A stretch of DNA of 64,000 nt from the NCBI GenBank assembly GCA_902799655.1, contig CADCBH010000002.1:1-64000 (forward strand), given 5' to 3'. Positions 7,777 through 17,238 of the stretch are shown in pieces (within the stretch, counting starts at the first letter, position 1; every line of letters starts with the position of its first letter). Under the pieces are notes generated by a model that worked only from the letters and a program-made list of their open reading frames with translations, had not been told where the DNA came from and did not search any database. This DNA is from an uncultured Bacteroidales bacterium (GTDB lineage Bacteria > Bacteroidota > Bacteroidia > Bacteroidales > Bacteroidaceae). Made by a program: the position numbers and the translations under genes.

Positions 7777-8487
7777 TTACATGGTCCACTTGACAGCTAA
7801 TGTCGGATTGACGAAGAACGTCTTGTCGTTATAGGCGTTGAAGATGAAGTTGTTCGAAATCTCCCACTCTGTACCTACGCTGAAGTGCTCGTTGAAGTTG
7901 TACCACAGCTGGGGCTCTGACAGGATGACCAGACAGCCATGACCATTGGAAGCCTTGACGCCACGCCAGAAATCGATGAATCCTGAGAAACGCAGCTTAT
8001 TGTTGAAGAAGTTCAGTCCCCACACACCCGTCAGCTGACAGCTGGCATAGGCTTCGTTTTCGTTGTCATCCTTGAAGAAGTGCTTGTACAGCATCTGTAC
8101 TGACCATGTCTTTGAGAAGTCTGCATTATGGCCATTGTAGGCAGCACCTAACAGGGCGGCCTGCTGATAGCCGCCAACCTTTGAGGCCAGACCTCCGTCG
8201 TACTCGATATGTACGGCAAATGGCGACTCTTTCTGGATATTGAACTCACGTGAGATCTCGGTATATACCGACTTCATCTCCTTGTTGGTGAAGTCGAAGT
8301 CGACAAAATAGTACCATGAACCCCACTGGTCGGCCTTAAACTGCTCCATGGTCAGTGTCACTTTCTGACGACCGTCTTCCTCGTTGGGATAGAGGAAACG
8401 TCCGAAATCGTAGTGGAGTTGGAAATTCTGTGCGCTGGCTGTCATACCGCCAACCAGCATCATCATAGAAAGAAGAATCTTTTTCAT
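7777..8487 (-). CDS. DUF5020 outer-membrane beta-barrel protein
   Basis: The 236-residue product has a signal peptide (MKKILLSMMMLVGGMTASAQ) and alternating aromatic/polar strands consistent with a small beta-barrel, ending in an aromatic-containing last strand (TLAVKWTM). The sequence fits the DUF5020 family, distantly related to Tsx-type nucleoside channels. It is the last gene of a minus-strand run that begins with the semiSWEET gene and lies 21 bp after lpxB. surE in the same run encodes a nucleotidase, which would suit a nucleoside channel, but this is only contextual. Confidence 0.75.
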   Translation of the reverse strand: MKKILLSMMMLVGGMTASAQNFQLHYDFGRFLYPNEEDGRQKVTLTMEQFKADQWGSWYYFVDFDFTNKEMKSVYTEISREFNIQKESPFAVHIEYDGGLASKVGGYQQAALLGAAYNGHNADFSKTWSVQMLYKHFFKDDNENEAYASCQLTGVWGLNFFNNKLRFSGFIDFWRGVKASNGHGCLVILSEPQLWYNFNEHFSVGTEWEISNNFIFNAYNDKTFFVNPTLAVKWTM

Positions 8488-8508
8488 TGTAATGGTTATT
8501 GATTAATA

Positions 8509-9627
8509 CTAAACACTTTGTTTTAACTTCTCAATTATCATACTTGCCGCTTTTCTGGGTGCTTCGCTGTCACCCAACAGGCGATGTATCTCCTGATAGT
8601 CGTCGAGCATCTGTTGGCGATGACTGCCGCCAGGTAAGATGACTTCGAGCTGTTCGCGGATATTCGTGACGCTGAAGGTCTCGGCCACGAGTTCTGTGAC
8701 CACTTCGCGACCAGCAATCAGATTGACCAGTGAGATATAGCGTACCTTTAACAGATGACGCTTGAGGAAACCGATCAGACGGGCCAGCGGAGTCTTGTAG
8801 CATACCACCTGCGGCACACCGAACATGCAGGTTTCGAGTGTTGCCGTACCACTGGTCACGAGGGCAGCAGTAGCCTGGGCTAACAGCGGATATGTCTGGT
8901 TCTCCACCATGCGCACAGCACTATTCGTCAGGAAAGGCTTATAGAAGGCGGGATCAATGGATGGTGCGCCAGCCAACACAATGTCGTATTGTCCTACGAG
9001 ATGCCGAGTCGCTTCAATCATGGCAGGTAGATTGTCTTTGATTTCCTGCTTGCGTGAACCTGCCAACAGTGCGATAATGGGTTTCTCGGGCTGCTCGCTC
9101 TGGTGTGTTGCCAAATACTCCCTGACCTCATGAGCTGTGGGATTGCCCACATAATGGATAGGGTAGTGGTGCTTCTTTTCAAAGAACGCTACCTCGAAGG
9201 GGAGGATAGAGAACAGTTCGTCGACGTCGCGCTTGATGTTCTTGATGCGATACTCTTTCCAAGCCCATATCTTGGGAGAGATATAATAATAGACAGGACA
9301 GATGGCATGGGCTTTCACATATTGTGCAATCTTGAGGTTGAAACCTGGATAGTCCACCAGGATGACCACGTCGGGCTTCCATCTGGCAATATCCTCCTTG
9401 CACATCTGCATATTGCGAAGAATGGTGCGTAAGTGCAGCAATACAGGAATGAAACCCATATAAGCTAACTCGCGGTAGTGTTTGACGCGTGTGCCACCTA
9501 CATCCGTCATCAGGTCGCCACCAAAGAAACGGAATTCCGCATCAGTGTCCTGACGCTGCAACTCCTGCATGAGGTGCGAGGCATGCAGGTCGCCACTGGC
9601 TTCTCCGACAATCAGGTAATACTTCAT
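8509..9627 (-). CDS. lpxB: Lipid-A-disaccharide synthase
   Basis: GT19 enzyme that joins UDP-2,3-diacylglucosamine and lipid X into the lipid A disaccharide at the inner membrane. The 372-residue protein starts with the family signature KYYLIVGEASGDLHASHLM and continues with FRFFGGDLM, then YISPKIWAWKEYRIKNIK and the conserved LLAGSRKQEI glycine-rich region. TSGTATLETCMFGVPQVVCY is the sugar-nucleotide site. It overlaps surE by 4 bp, and this surE-lpxB pairing is frequent in Bacteroidota. Confidence 0.96.
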   Translation of the reverse strand: MKYYLIVGEASGDLHASHLMQELQRQDTDAEFRFFGGDLMTDVGGTRVKHYRELAYMGFIPVLLHLRTILRNMQMCKEDIARWKPDVVILVDYPGFNLKIAQYVKAHAICPVYYYISPKIWAWKEYRIKNIKRDVDELFSILPFEVAFFEKKHHYPIHYVGNPTAHEVREYLATHQSEQPEKPIIALLAGSRKQEIKDNLPAMIEATRHLVGQYDIVLAGAPSIDPAFYKPFLTNSAVRMVENQTYPLLAQATAALVTSGTATLETCMFGVPQVVCYKTPLARLIGFLKRHLLKVRYISLVNLIAGREVVTELVAETFSVTNIREQLEVILPGGSHRQQMLDDYQEIHRLLGDSEAPRKAASMIIEKLKQSV

Positions 9628-10382
9628 TGCTCCCAGTTTTTCAATTGTTCCATGACCTCGTATGCTGTCACATCAACGCGTGTAGGCGTAATGGCCACAT
9701 AACCGTGATTTAGTGCCCAGTTATCTGTGTCGGTGGCCTCGGGCTCGTCATTGGAATAGCTTCCTACCATCCACCAATAGTCGTACCCCCTTGGGTGGTG
9801 ACATTTGGTGACTTCGTTAGTCCATGATCCTTTGGCCATACGGCATATCCTAACACCCTCAAAGGTCTGTTGCTTGGGGAAATTGATGTTCAGACAGACA
9901 CCAACTGGCAATCCGTCGTGGAGCACTCTCTGTATCATCTCGCAGATATAGGGTTTCAAGGGGCTGAAGTCGGCATCGGGATGATAGTCGCACAAGGAAA
10001 AAGCGATAGAAGGGATATATTTCATACAACCTTCCATCGTGACACCCATTGTACCGGAATAGTGCGTGTTCACTGAACCGTTGTCACCATGATTGATGCC
10101 ACCAATTACGAGGTCGGGCTTGCGTGGACATAGTTCGGCAAGCGCCATCTTGACACAATCTACAGGAGTGCCGTTGCACGACCAGACCTCTACGCCTTCT
10201 TCCTTGTGGCGTAGCGTCAGCGTCAGTGGCTTGTTGGCAGAGAATGCACATGCAAAACCACTACGGGCGCCATCTGGTGCGCACACCAAAACGTCGCCGT
10301 AGTCTTTTGCTATTGCTGTTAAATATTGAATTCCTTTAGCTTGAAAGCCGTCGTCGTTTGCAATGAGTATTAATGGTTTCAC
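9624..10382 (-). CDS. surE: 5'/3'-nucleotidase SurE
   Basis: Metal-dependent phosphatase of nucleoside 5'- and 3'-monophosphates. The N-terminal LILIANDDGFQAKGIQYL holds the paired metal-binding Asp residues. The conserved GTPVDCVKMAL and PDLVIGGINHGDN with SGTMG motifs follow. The length of 252 residues is typical. It overlaps lpxB and the semiSWEET gene by 4 bp at each end (ATGA), so all three should be translated together. Confidence 0.95.
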   Translation of the reverse strand: MKPLILIANDDGFQAKGIQYLTAIAKDYGDVLVCAPDGARSGFACAFSANKPLTLTLRHKEEGVEVWSCNGTPVDCVKMALAELCPRKPDLVIGGINHGDNGSVNTHYSGTMGVTMEGCMKYIPSIAFSLCDYHPDADFSPLKPYICEMIQRVLHDGLPVGVCLNINFPKQQTFEGVRICRMAKGSWTNEVTKCHHPRGYDYWWMVGSYSNDEPEATDTDNWALNHGYVAITPTRVDVTAYEVMEQLKNWEQ

Positions 10383-10657
10383 TTTTTAAAATAGTCGTTG
10401 TGCATCTTGATACCGAAGATGATGACACTACAGATGCAGGTGATAGAGTTTGTAATCATGAGATAATAGTTCCCACTGATGATACCCTGCACGATGAATG
10501 CAAAACATCCGATGGCCATAGAGATGAAACCAGGTAGTGATATACCGTCGGTATTACGTGTGCGAATAGTCTGAATGGCCTGCGGCAGGTAACCGAAAAT
10601 GAGACCGAGCGTGGCAACCCAGCCACAAATCTCAAATAGTAATGTTGGTTGTTCCAT
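10379..10657 (-). CDS. SemiSWEET sugar transporter (PQ-loop)
   Basis: The 92-residue protein has three predicted helices, the size of a single triple-helix bundle that dimerises to form a sugar transporter. The PQ-loop motif GYLPQAIQTIRTRNT (Pro25-Gln26) is typical of semiSWEETs, and TDGISL after it also fits. The substrate is unknown. It is the first gene of the semiSWEET-surE-lpxB-DUF5020 run and has a well-matched promoter 25 bp upstream. Confidence 0.9.
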   Translation of the reverse strand: MEQPTLLFEICGWVATLGLIFGYLPQAIQTIRTRNTDGISLPGFISMAIGCFAFIVQGIISGNYYLMITNSITCICSVIIFGIKMHNDYFKK

Positions 10658-10681
10658 AGTATTTCAATAAAAGTGTGAGTG

Positions 10682-10713
10682 CAAAGATATGGATTTTTTC
10701 GCTATCTTCCAAA
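10682..10713 (-). promoter_or_regulatory. Promoter of the semiSWEET-surE-lpxB run
   Basis: On the minus strand TTTG (10713-10710) is followed after 20 bp by TATCTTTG (10689-10682), matching the Bacteroidota promoter consensus. Confidence 0.82.
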
Positions 10714-10741
10714 TATTTCGAATAAAAAAGTTTGGATAATA

Positions 10742-10773
10742 TTTGGTTCTAAGCCAACTTATTCGTACCTTTG
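10742..10773 (+). promoter_or_regulatory. Promoter of the fumarase gene
   Basis: TTTG (10742-10745), 20 bp, then TACCTTTG (10766-10773), 33 bp before the fumarase ATG. It is back to back with the divergent semiSWEET promoter. Confidence 0.85.
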
Positions 10774-10806
10774 TGGGGTAAGAATCAGAAATAAACAAAT
10801 ACGATT

Positions 10807-12453
10807 ATGGCAAAAACAGTAGATTTTAAGTATGCCCCAATGTTCCAGATGGGCCAAGACACAACAAAGTACAGACTGTTGAGTAAGGAAGGTGTGACCA
10901 CCGCTGAGTTTGAAGGCAAAGAGATCGTAAAGGTGTCGAAGGAGGCACTGACTCTGCTTGCCCAGCAGGCTTTCCACGATGTGGAATTCATGTTGCGTCG
11001 CGAACATAATGAGCAGGTGGCTCAGATTCTGAAAGATCCTGAGGCCAGTGAGAATGACAAGTATGTGGCTCTCCAGTTCCTGCGCAATGCCGAGGTGGCT
11101 GCCAAGGGCATCCTGCCTTTCTGTCAGGACACTGGTACGGCTATCATCCATGGTGAGAAGGGTCAGCAGGTATGGACGGGCTTCGAGGATGAGGAAGCAC
11201 TGAGTCTGGGTGTGTTTAACACTTTCACTCAGGATAACCTGCGCTATTCTCAGAATGCTCCTCTGAACATGTATGACGAGGTGAATACCCGTTGCAACCT
11301 GCCTGCACAGATTGATATTGAGGCTACAGAGGGTGCTGAGTACCGTTTCGTCATGGTGGCCAAGGGTGGTGGCTCTGCCAACAAGACCTATTTCTATCCT
11401 ATGACCAAGGCTACAATTCAGAACGAAGGAACTCTGCTGCCTTTCTTGGTAGAGAAGATGAAGTCACTGGGTACTGCTGCTTGTCCGCCTTACCATATCG
11501 CTTTCGTGATTGGTGGAACAAGTGCTGAGAAGAACCTGCTGACAGTGAAGCTGGCCAGCATCAAATACTACGACTCGCTGCCTACGACGGGTGACGAGAC
11601 TGGTCGTGCCTTCCGCGATATCGATCTGGAGAACAAACTGCTTGACGAGGCTCACAAGATTGGTTTGGGAGCTCAGTTTGGTGGAAAGGCACTGGCTCAC
11701 GATATCCGCGTAATCCGTCTGCCGCGTCATGGCGCCTCATGTCCTATCGGTATGGGCGTCAGCTGCTCTGCCGACCGTAATATCAAGGCCAAGATCAACC
11801 GCGACGGTATCTGGTTGGAGCAGATGGATGCCAACCCCACGGAACTGATTCCTGAGGAGCTGCGCCGTCCTGGTGAGGGTGGCAAGGGTATCGAGATTGA
11901 CCTCAGCGAGGGCATCGATGCTGTGCGCAAGGAATTGTCGAAGTATCCCGTCAGCACCCGCGTGAACTTGAAGGGTACCATTATTGTAGCTCGCGACATC
12001 GCTCATGCCAAGCTGAAGGCTCGTCTGGATGCTGGTGAGGGCCTGCCCGAATACTTCAAGAAATATCCTGTGCTCTATGCCGGTCCTGCCAAGACACCAG
12101 AGGGTTATCCCTGTGGTTCGATGGGCCCCACAACAGCTAACCGTATGGATCCCTACGTTGATGAGTTCCAGGCTAATGGCGCCTCACTGGTCATGATAGC
12201 CAAGGGTAACCGTTCTGACGTTGTGACAGAGGCTTGTAAGAAACATGGCGGTTTCTATCTTGGAACGATTGGTGGTGTGGCTGCTGTCCTCTCACAGAGT
12301 TCTATCAAGAGTATCGAGTGTGTGGAATATCCAGAGCTGGGTATGGAAGCCGTATGGAAGATCGAAGTCGAGGACTTCCCCGCCTTCATCCTTGTTGACG
12401 ACAAAGGCAACGACTTCTTCAAGCAGCTGAAACCATGGTGTCCAAGAAGCTAG
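10807..12453 (+). CDS. fumA: Class I (iron-sulfur) fumarate hydratase
   Basis: Interconverts fumarate and malate; in Prevotella-type metabolism it runs in the reductive branch toward succinate. At 548 residues it matches the fused two-domain FumA/FumB type. Cysteines in likely cluster positions are in [24 protein letters not shown] and [12 protein letters not shown]. The N-terminal domain has RRDHNEQ-like [10 protein letters not shown], and the C-terminal domain has [11 protein letters not shown] and KGNRSDVV. A strong promoter lies 33 bp upstream. The last 19 bp overlap the start of a metalloprotease gene in another frame. Confidence 0.94.
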   Translation: MAKTVDFKYAPMFQMGQDTTKYRLLSKEGVTTAEFEGKEIVKVSKEALTLLAQQAFHDVEFMLRREHNEQVAQILKDPEASENDKYVALQFLRNAEVAAKGILPFCQDTGTAIIHGEKGQQVWTGFEDEEALSLGVFNTFTQDNLRYSQNAPLNMYDEVNTRCNLPAQIDIEATEGAEYRFVMVAKGGGSANKTYFYPMTKATIQNEGTLLPFLVEKMKSLGTAACPPYHIAFVIGGTSAEKNLLTVKLASIKYYDSLPTTGDETGRAFRDIDLENKLLDEAHKIGLGAQFGGKALAHDIRVIRLPRHGASCPIGMGVSCSADRNIKAKINRDGIWLEQMDANPTELIPEELRRPGEGGKGIEIDLSEGIDAVRKELSKYPVSTRVNLKGTIIVARDIAHAKLKARLDAGEGLPEYFKKYPVLYAGPAKTPEGYPCGSMGPTTANRMDPYVDEFQANGASLVMIAKGNRSDVVTEACKKHGGFYLGTIGGVAAVLSQSSIKSIECVEYPELGMEAVWKIEVEDFPAFILVDDKGNDFFKQLKPWCPRS

Positions 12454-13922
12454 TCACTCTCATAGTCTTCGTCCTCACGTCTTTGAGCCTTATGGCTCAA
12501 GACGAGTGGACGGTGGTGCATGACGATTGTTTTGGCGGAGCGTCAGAAACGTTCCGTCGAGGTGCGTTGCGCAGGCTTCCCGCTATCAATAACGATTGGG
12601 ATGCCAGCAAGACATATCATCAACTGGTTATCCTTGTCAGTTTCGTGGATCAGGCTTTCAGTAGTAATGATCCCAAGCAGTTTTACGATGATATGCTCAA
12701 TAAGCCAGGCTATAATGAGCGCCAAGGCTTGGGGTGTATGGCTGAATATTTTCATGCACAGTCTAATGGATTGTTGAACCTTCAGTTCGATATCTTTGGT
12801 CCCTATGAGGTGAGCCAGGTTGCTCAACCTTATGAGAAACCTGACAAGAAAACGCGTAACTATGGTAAAGAGTCGTTTAGGGAGGCTATCGACAAATTCA
12901 TAGAGGAGCATCCGAATTTTGATTTCACTCCATACGACTGGAATAGTGATGGTAATATAGAGCAGGTCTGCTTTATCTATGCTGGCTTTCCTGGCAATTT
13001 GGGAGAAAAGACCTATGGCTACGTCTGGCCAAATACCAGTAGCATCTCGACGATAACGACTCCTGACGGTAAGAAGATCAGCAACTATACGGCAAGTGGT
13101 GAGGTATGGCCCACGTCGAAGCCAGTATCGTGTGGTTTCGGTACTATCTGCCATGAGTTTAGTCATAGTCTGGGTCTGCCGGACATATACCCGACTAATG
13201 CATGGGCGTATAGCATCTGTGACGAATGGGACTTGATGGATGGTGGCAACTTTACCAACTATGGCTGGTGCCCGCCCAATTATACCCCGCTGGAAAAAAT
13301 ACTGATGGGTTGGATGACGCCACTGGAACTGACCGAAGCTCAGAGCATCACCAATCTGGAACCCATATCAAAGGGTGGCGCGACCTATATCATTCGCCAT
13401 TCAGACACGGAGTTCCTGTTGTTGGAGAATCGTCAGCAGAGCGGATGGGATGCTGGCGTCCCAGGGCATGGACTCGTCATTTGGTATGTCGATTTTGACA
13501 AATCGGCATGGCGTGGGAATACGCCCAATAATAGAGAGAACAGTCCCCGATTCCGTATTATATGTGCTGATGGATTGGACTATGATGCATGGAGTAAGAA
13601 ACAAGAGCAGGAGGGATTTACTACTTACCAGAATAGCAATCGTATGAACAAACGCTACTTCAGTACAGCTCCCTATCCTTTTGGGGAAATTAACTCGCTG
13701 GCTGAAGAGTATATCACTAATATCACTGAAAGTACCGACAGTCTTGTGTCGTTTGACTTCAAGGGCGGCGCATCAGGCATACGCTCTGTAAACACTCACT
13801 CTTCACCGCTCAGCTCTCAATACTTCGACCTGCAGGGGCGTTATGTGAAAGAACCTATCAAAGGGCAATTGTACATCGTGCGTAAGGCAGATGGAAGCAA
13901 ATACAAAACTATTTGTAATTAA
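12435..13922 (+). CDS. Secreted M6-family metalloprotease with T9SS-like C-terminus (1)
   Basis: A 495-residue exported zinc protease of the immune inhibitor A (M6) type. The signal peptide is [22 protein letters not shown]. The zinc site [11 protein letters not shown] starts at about residue 240 and is followed by WDLMDGGNF, the Met-turn region. The C-terminus ([18 protein letters not shown], then [13 protein letters not shown]) resembles the short YDLQGR/KGxYI tail of type IX secretion substrates, which fits with porQ being nearby. The ATG lies 19 bp inside the fumarase gene; later Met codons would lose the signal peptide. It shares TAATG with the second M6 gene. Confidence 0.88.
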   Translation: MVSKKLVTLIVFVLTSLSLMAQDEWTVVHDDCFGGASETFRRGALRRLPAINNDWDASKTYHQLVILVSFVDQAFSSNDPKQFYDDMLNKPGYNERQGLGCMAEYFHAQSNGLLNLQFDIFGPYEVSQVAQPYEKPDKKTRNYGKESFREAIDKFIEEHPNFDFTPYDWNSDGNIEQVCFIYAGFPGNLGEKTYGYVWPNTSSISTITTPDGKKISNYTASGEVWPTSKPVSCGFGTICHEFSHSLGLPDIYPTNAWAYSICDEWDLMDGGNFTNYGWCPPNYTPLEKILMGWMTPLELTEAQSITNLEPISKGGATYIIRHSDTEFLLLENRQQSGWDAGVPGHGLVIWYVDFDKSAWRGNTPNNRENSPRFRIICADGLDYDAWSKKQEQEGFTTYQNSNRMNKRYFSTAPYPFGEINSLAEEYITNITESTDSLVSFDFKGGASGIRSVNTHSSPLSSQYFDLQGRYVKEPIKGQLYIVRKADGSKYKTICN

Positions 13923-15388
13923 TGAGGAGATATCGGTTAGTCATTACTAGTTTGCTGCTGTTGCTTGTTACACTGACAATAGCTCAGGAAAACATATCCC
14001 TACAGGGATGTAGGCGTGGTACGCCGCGTTCACAGGGTATGCTTCTTCGTCGTAGTGCCAGTGAGGGTAGGGTACCTGGTGGTGACTTCTATCATGGTGA
14101 ACGTCATCAGTTGACTGTATTGGTGGCATTCAATGACCGCCTGTTCGAAGGCGACGAAACTGCTACGCTGACATATTGGAATAAGGTGTTCAATGCCAAT
14201 AATTTGTCGGAGAGCCCTTTCAAAGGTTCCGTCCACGACTACTTCCTTGACCAGAGCTATGGTGACTTCAGCGTCATCTTCGACTTGTTTTACATGCAAG
14301 TCAGTGGCGATGCCAAGAAGTATGCCAGCACGAATGCCGATGATGAGAATTCGCAGTATTTGGTTGAGGACATTGTGGATATATTAAAGTCATATGACAT
14401 CGACTGGGGCAAATACGACTGGAATGGTGACGGCTATATTAACCAACTACTCATCATCTATGCAGGGCATGGCATGAACGATACTAAAGGCTCTGACCTG
14501 ATATGGCCTCACCAATGGTGGATGAGTGAACATTTGAAAGATCGCCAAAAGGATGTCTATTGTGACCCCATACCTGTATCTTCTGGTGATAAGGACTATC
14601 TTGTTGACTGTTATTGTGCCTTGAACGAGTTGGCAAAAGATAAACCTCACGGCACCTTCGGTACCATCTGTCACGAGTATTCCCATTGCTTCGGATTTCC
14701 CGACTTTTATTACGGTTATTCGACAACTTTGAATAAATGGGACCTTATGGATAGTGGCAACTACAATGGTGACGGACTACAACCTCCTGGCTACTCTGCC
14801 CACGAACGCTGGTTGATGGGATGGCTCAATCCGATAGAACTGAAAAGTACAACATCGATTGTCAATATGCCCGCATTGGCAGACAAAGGTAGGGCGTATC
14901 TTATCCGTAATGACGGATACGAGAATGAGTATTACATCGTAGAAAACCGCCAGCCGACGGGATGGGATGCCAGTCTTCCAGGCAGTGGCATCCTCGTTTT
15001 CCATGTTGACTATGATCCTTTTATTTGGACGAGCACGACAACTTATCCCAATTCTTCCACCCGTAAGCGCTATGAAGTCTTCCATGCCAATAATACGAGT
15101 TCTACGATGAGTGGATGGGCCTATCCATATCAGGAGAATAACTCGTTGACTAATACCTCTTCACCTGCTTCTAACTTGAATAATGCCAATATAGATGGGA
15201 GCAAGTGGATGTCGAAACCTCTCACGAATATGGCTGTCACTGGTGGCTTGGCATCGTTCGATTTCGATATCACTCCTACGGGAATTAGCGAGGTGACAAC
15301 GGGTACTGAGCAGTTGCTCTACCGTATTGGTATGGTTGATATCGTACGTGATGCCAAAGGCAATATCCGAAAGATAATTAGAAAGTGA
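13922..15388 (+). CDS. Secreted M6-family metalloprotease (2)
   Basis: A 488-residue paralogue of the preceding protein. It has a signal peptide (RRYRLVITSLLLLLVTLTIAQ), the zinc motif HEYSHCFGFPD starting at about residue 251, and WDLMDSGNYNGDG. Regions such as YDWNGDGYINQLLIIYAGHG align with the first copy ([19 protein letters not shown]), supporting a tandem duplication that has since diverged. The end (LYRIGMVDIVRDAKGNIRK) is a less typical sorting tail, lacking the LQGR element. The start codon overlaps the preceding stop by one base (TAATG). The last 11 bp overlap convergent tatD. Confidence 0.88.
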   Translation: MRRYRLVITSLLLLLVTLTIAQENISLQGCRRGTPRSQGMLLRRSASEGRVPGGDFYHGERHQLTVLVAFNDRLFEGDETATLTYWNKVFNANNLSESPFKGSVHDYFLDQSYGDFSVIFDLFYMQVSGDAKKYASTNADDENSQYLVEDIVDILKSYDIDWGKYDWNGDGYINQLLIIYAGHGMNDTKGSDLIWPHQWWMSEHLKDRQKDVYCDPIPVSSGDKDYLVDCYCALNELAKDKPHGTFGTICHEYSHCFGFPDFYYGYSTTLNKWDLMDSGNYNGDGLQPPGYSAHERWLMGWLNPIELKSTTSIVNMPALADKGRAYLIRNDGYENEYYIVENRQPTGWDASLPGSGILVFHVDYDPFIWTSTTTYPNSSTRKRYEVFHANNTSSTMSGWAYPYQENNSLTNTSSPASNLNNANIDGSKWMSKPLTNMAVTGGLASFDFDITPTGISEVTTGTEQLLYRIGMVDIVRDAKGNIRKIIRK

Positions 15389-16184
15389 TAGACGGGAAGA
15401 GGCATGCCACATTGGCCGTTGTCTGTTGGCATACCTTTTCTTCACTGACTCCATACGCTTCAGCCATTCGTGTGATGACGTGGCGGATATAGGCTGGCTC
15501 GTTGCGCTGACCACGCTGGGGTACTGGTGCCATATAGGGGGCGTCAGTTTCTAAGACAATGCGCTCTAAGGGTACACAGGCGGGTAATACTTCTGGCAGG
15601 TGGCTTTTCTTGAAAGTCAGAACACCGCCAATACCTAAGACAAAGTTGTCGAATTCCAACAGTTGGCGGGCTTCCTGTTCATTGCCCGTAAAGCAGTGGA
15701 ATACACCACCTGGCAAATCATTTCGATATTTCTTCAGGATGCCCACCATCTCGTTTTGTGCCTTCCTGCAGTGTATCATCAGTGGCAATTGCATTTCTAC
15801 CGACCAATGAACCTGTTCCTCGAAAGCCTGCAGTTGCTGTTCTTCATAGTCGCGACTCCAATAGTAGTCAAGACCTACCTCACCGATAGCAAGGATTGAT
15901 GGCTGATGGCTGACGGCTGAGGGCAGAAGCGCCTTGATAATGGTCAGCTGCTCGCGCCAGTCGTCACGCACCTCCTCAGGATGAAGTCCTAGCATGGGAT
16001 AACAGTAGTTGGGATAGTGCTGGCAGGTATCGAGTACCGTTTGGCACGAGGCCGCATCGATGGCAGGCAGGAAAATGCTGGTACATCCTGCCTCGCGGGC
16101 ACGCTGCACCACCTCATCGCGGTCTTGGGCAAACTCCTCGCCATCCAAGTGGCAGTGGGTGTCTATGTAATTGAGATTCGACAA
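15378..16184 (-). CDS. tatD: TatD-family metal-dependent hydrolase
   Basis: TIM-barrel metal hydrolase of the TatD DNase family. It shows the N-terminal metal motif IDTHCHLDGEEF, GEVGLDYYW with the metal-bridging Glu, MIHCRKAQ, VFHCFTG and the C-terminal LETDAPYMAP. The length of 268 residues is normal. An unusual stretch LLPSAVSHQPS just before ILAIGEVGLD is encoded by four or five 7-bp repeats and looks like an insertion. The gene lies 6 bp downstream of the polyprenyl synthase gene and overlaps the convergent M6 gene by 11 bp. Confidence 0.92.
   Translation of the reverse strand: MSNLNYIDTHCHLDGEEFAQDRDEVVQRAREAGCTSIFLPAIDAASCQTVLDTCQHYPNYCYPMLGLHPEEVRDDWREQLTIIKALLPSAVSHQPSILAIGEVGLDYYWSRDYEEQQLQAFEEQVHWSVEMQLPLMIHCRKAQNEMVGILKKYRNDLPGGVFHCFTGNEQEARQLLEFDNFVLGIGGVLTFKKSHLPEVLPACVPLERIVLETDAPYMAPVPQRGQRNEPAYIRHVITRMAEAYGVSEEKVCQQTTANVACLFPSITF
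15894..15928. repeat. 7-bp tandem repeat inside tatD
   Basis: Units GATTGAT, GGCTGAT, GGCTGAC, GGCTGAG and GGCAGAA follow at exact 7-bp steps (plus-strand reading). They encode the stretch SAVSHQPS of TatD. Confidence 0.85.
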
Positions 16185-16190
16185 TGGGAA

Positions 16191-17168
16191 TTATTTATTA
16201 CGGTGTAACAATTCGTCCATATAGGCACGCAACTGGGTCTTGCGCTCATCGGGCACATTGACTTCGTCGAGGGTCTTGCTGGCCAACTGGAAATAGTAGT
16301 TGATCTTCTCCTCGCAGAGTTGGCGGATGCCAATCTCGTCGTAGAGGCGTGTGACAGCAGCCACTTTCTCCGCACGGTCAAACTCCTTGGCAAGTATCCA
16401 GCGGTCCAGTTCTGCACTCTGCTCAGCATTGGCACGATTATGGGCGTTGATGAGCATGTAGGTCTTCTTGTTGGAGGTGATGTCACCACCAATGGCCTTG
16501 CCAAAGACCTTTGGGTCTCCATAGACATCGAGCAGGTCGTCTTGCAGTTGGAAAGCCAGTCCTACCTGTTCGCCAAAGCGGTAGAGACGATTGGCATCCT
16601 CCTGAGGAGCGTCGGCTAATAACGCACCGATTTTCAAGGCACAAGCCAACAGAACGCTGGTCTTCAGGCGAATCATCTCTATATATTCAGCCTCTGTGAC
16701 ATCATTGCGTGTCTCGAAAGACATGTCATACTCCTGACCCTCTCCAATCTCCAGTGCTGTCTCAGTGAAGATGTCGAGTACGGCAGGTAACTTGTCTGCT
16801 GGAACCTGTTGCATGCGTTGATAGGCCAATACCAGCATGGAGTCACCGGACAGGATGGCCTTGTTGGCATCCCAACGGCGATGTACCGTCTGTTGACCGC
16901 GACGCATGTCGGCATTATCCATCAAGTCGTCATGTAGCAACGTGTAGTTATGGTATGTCTCCAAACCTACGGCAGGCATGAGAATGCTTTCCGGATCCTT
17001 GCGCCAGAGGTTGTAGCCCATTAGCATGAGTACAGGACGTATGCGTTTGCCACCCAGCGAGAGTACATATTCCACGGGGTCGTAAAGTGACTTGGGTTGG
17101 CGGTTGTAGGGCAGCTTAGCCAGAAAGTCGTTGACGAGCTGCAGAATGTCGTTGGAGGATTTCATCAT
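16191..17168 (-). CDS. Polyprenyl (farnesyl/geranylgeranyl-type) diphosphate synthase
   Basis: Condenses isopentenyl diphosphate with allylic diphosphates to build polyprenyl chains for quinones or cell-wall carriers. Both aspartate-rich motifs are present: DDLMDNADMRRG (first) and FQLQDDLLDVYGD (second). GGKRIRP at the N-terminus binds substrate diphosphate. The 325-residue length fits the polyprenyl synthetase family. The product chain length cannot be read with certainty. The gene ends 6 bp before the tatD start and should be co-transcribed with it. Confidence 0.92.
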   Translation of the reverse strand: MMKSSNDILQLVNDFLAKLPYNRQPKSLYDPVEYVLSLGGKRIRPVLMLMGYNLWRKDPESILMPAVGLETYHNYTLLHDDLMDNADMRRGQQTVHRRWDANKAILSGDSMLVLAYQRMQQVPADKLPAVLDIFTETALEIGEGQEYDMSFETRNDVTEAEYIEMIRLKTSVLLACALKIGALLADAPQEDANRLYRFGEQVGLAFQLQDDLLDVYGDPKVFGKAIGGDITSNKKTYMLINAHNRANAEQSAELDRWILAKEFDRAEKVAAVTRLYDEIGIRQLCEEKINYYFQLASKTLDEVNVPDERKTQLRAYMDELLHRNK

Positions 17169-17190
17169 GATTCTTTTATTTTATTTTTTT

Positions 17191-17238
17191 CGATATTCCG
17201 ATGCTTCGATATTTCGGGGCTTCGAGGCCTCGATGTCA
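17191..17238. repeat. 8-bp tandem repeat with CGA core
   Basis: CGA occurs at 17191, 17199, 17207, 17223 and 17231, with CGG at 17215, an exact 8-bp period over six units (CGATATTC, CGATGCTT, CGATATTT, CGGGGCTT, CGAGGCCT, CGATGTCA). It fills the gap between tonB and the polyprenyl synthase gene. Confidence 0.85.
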
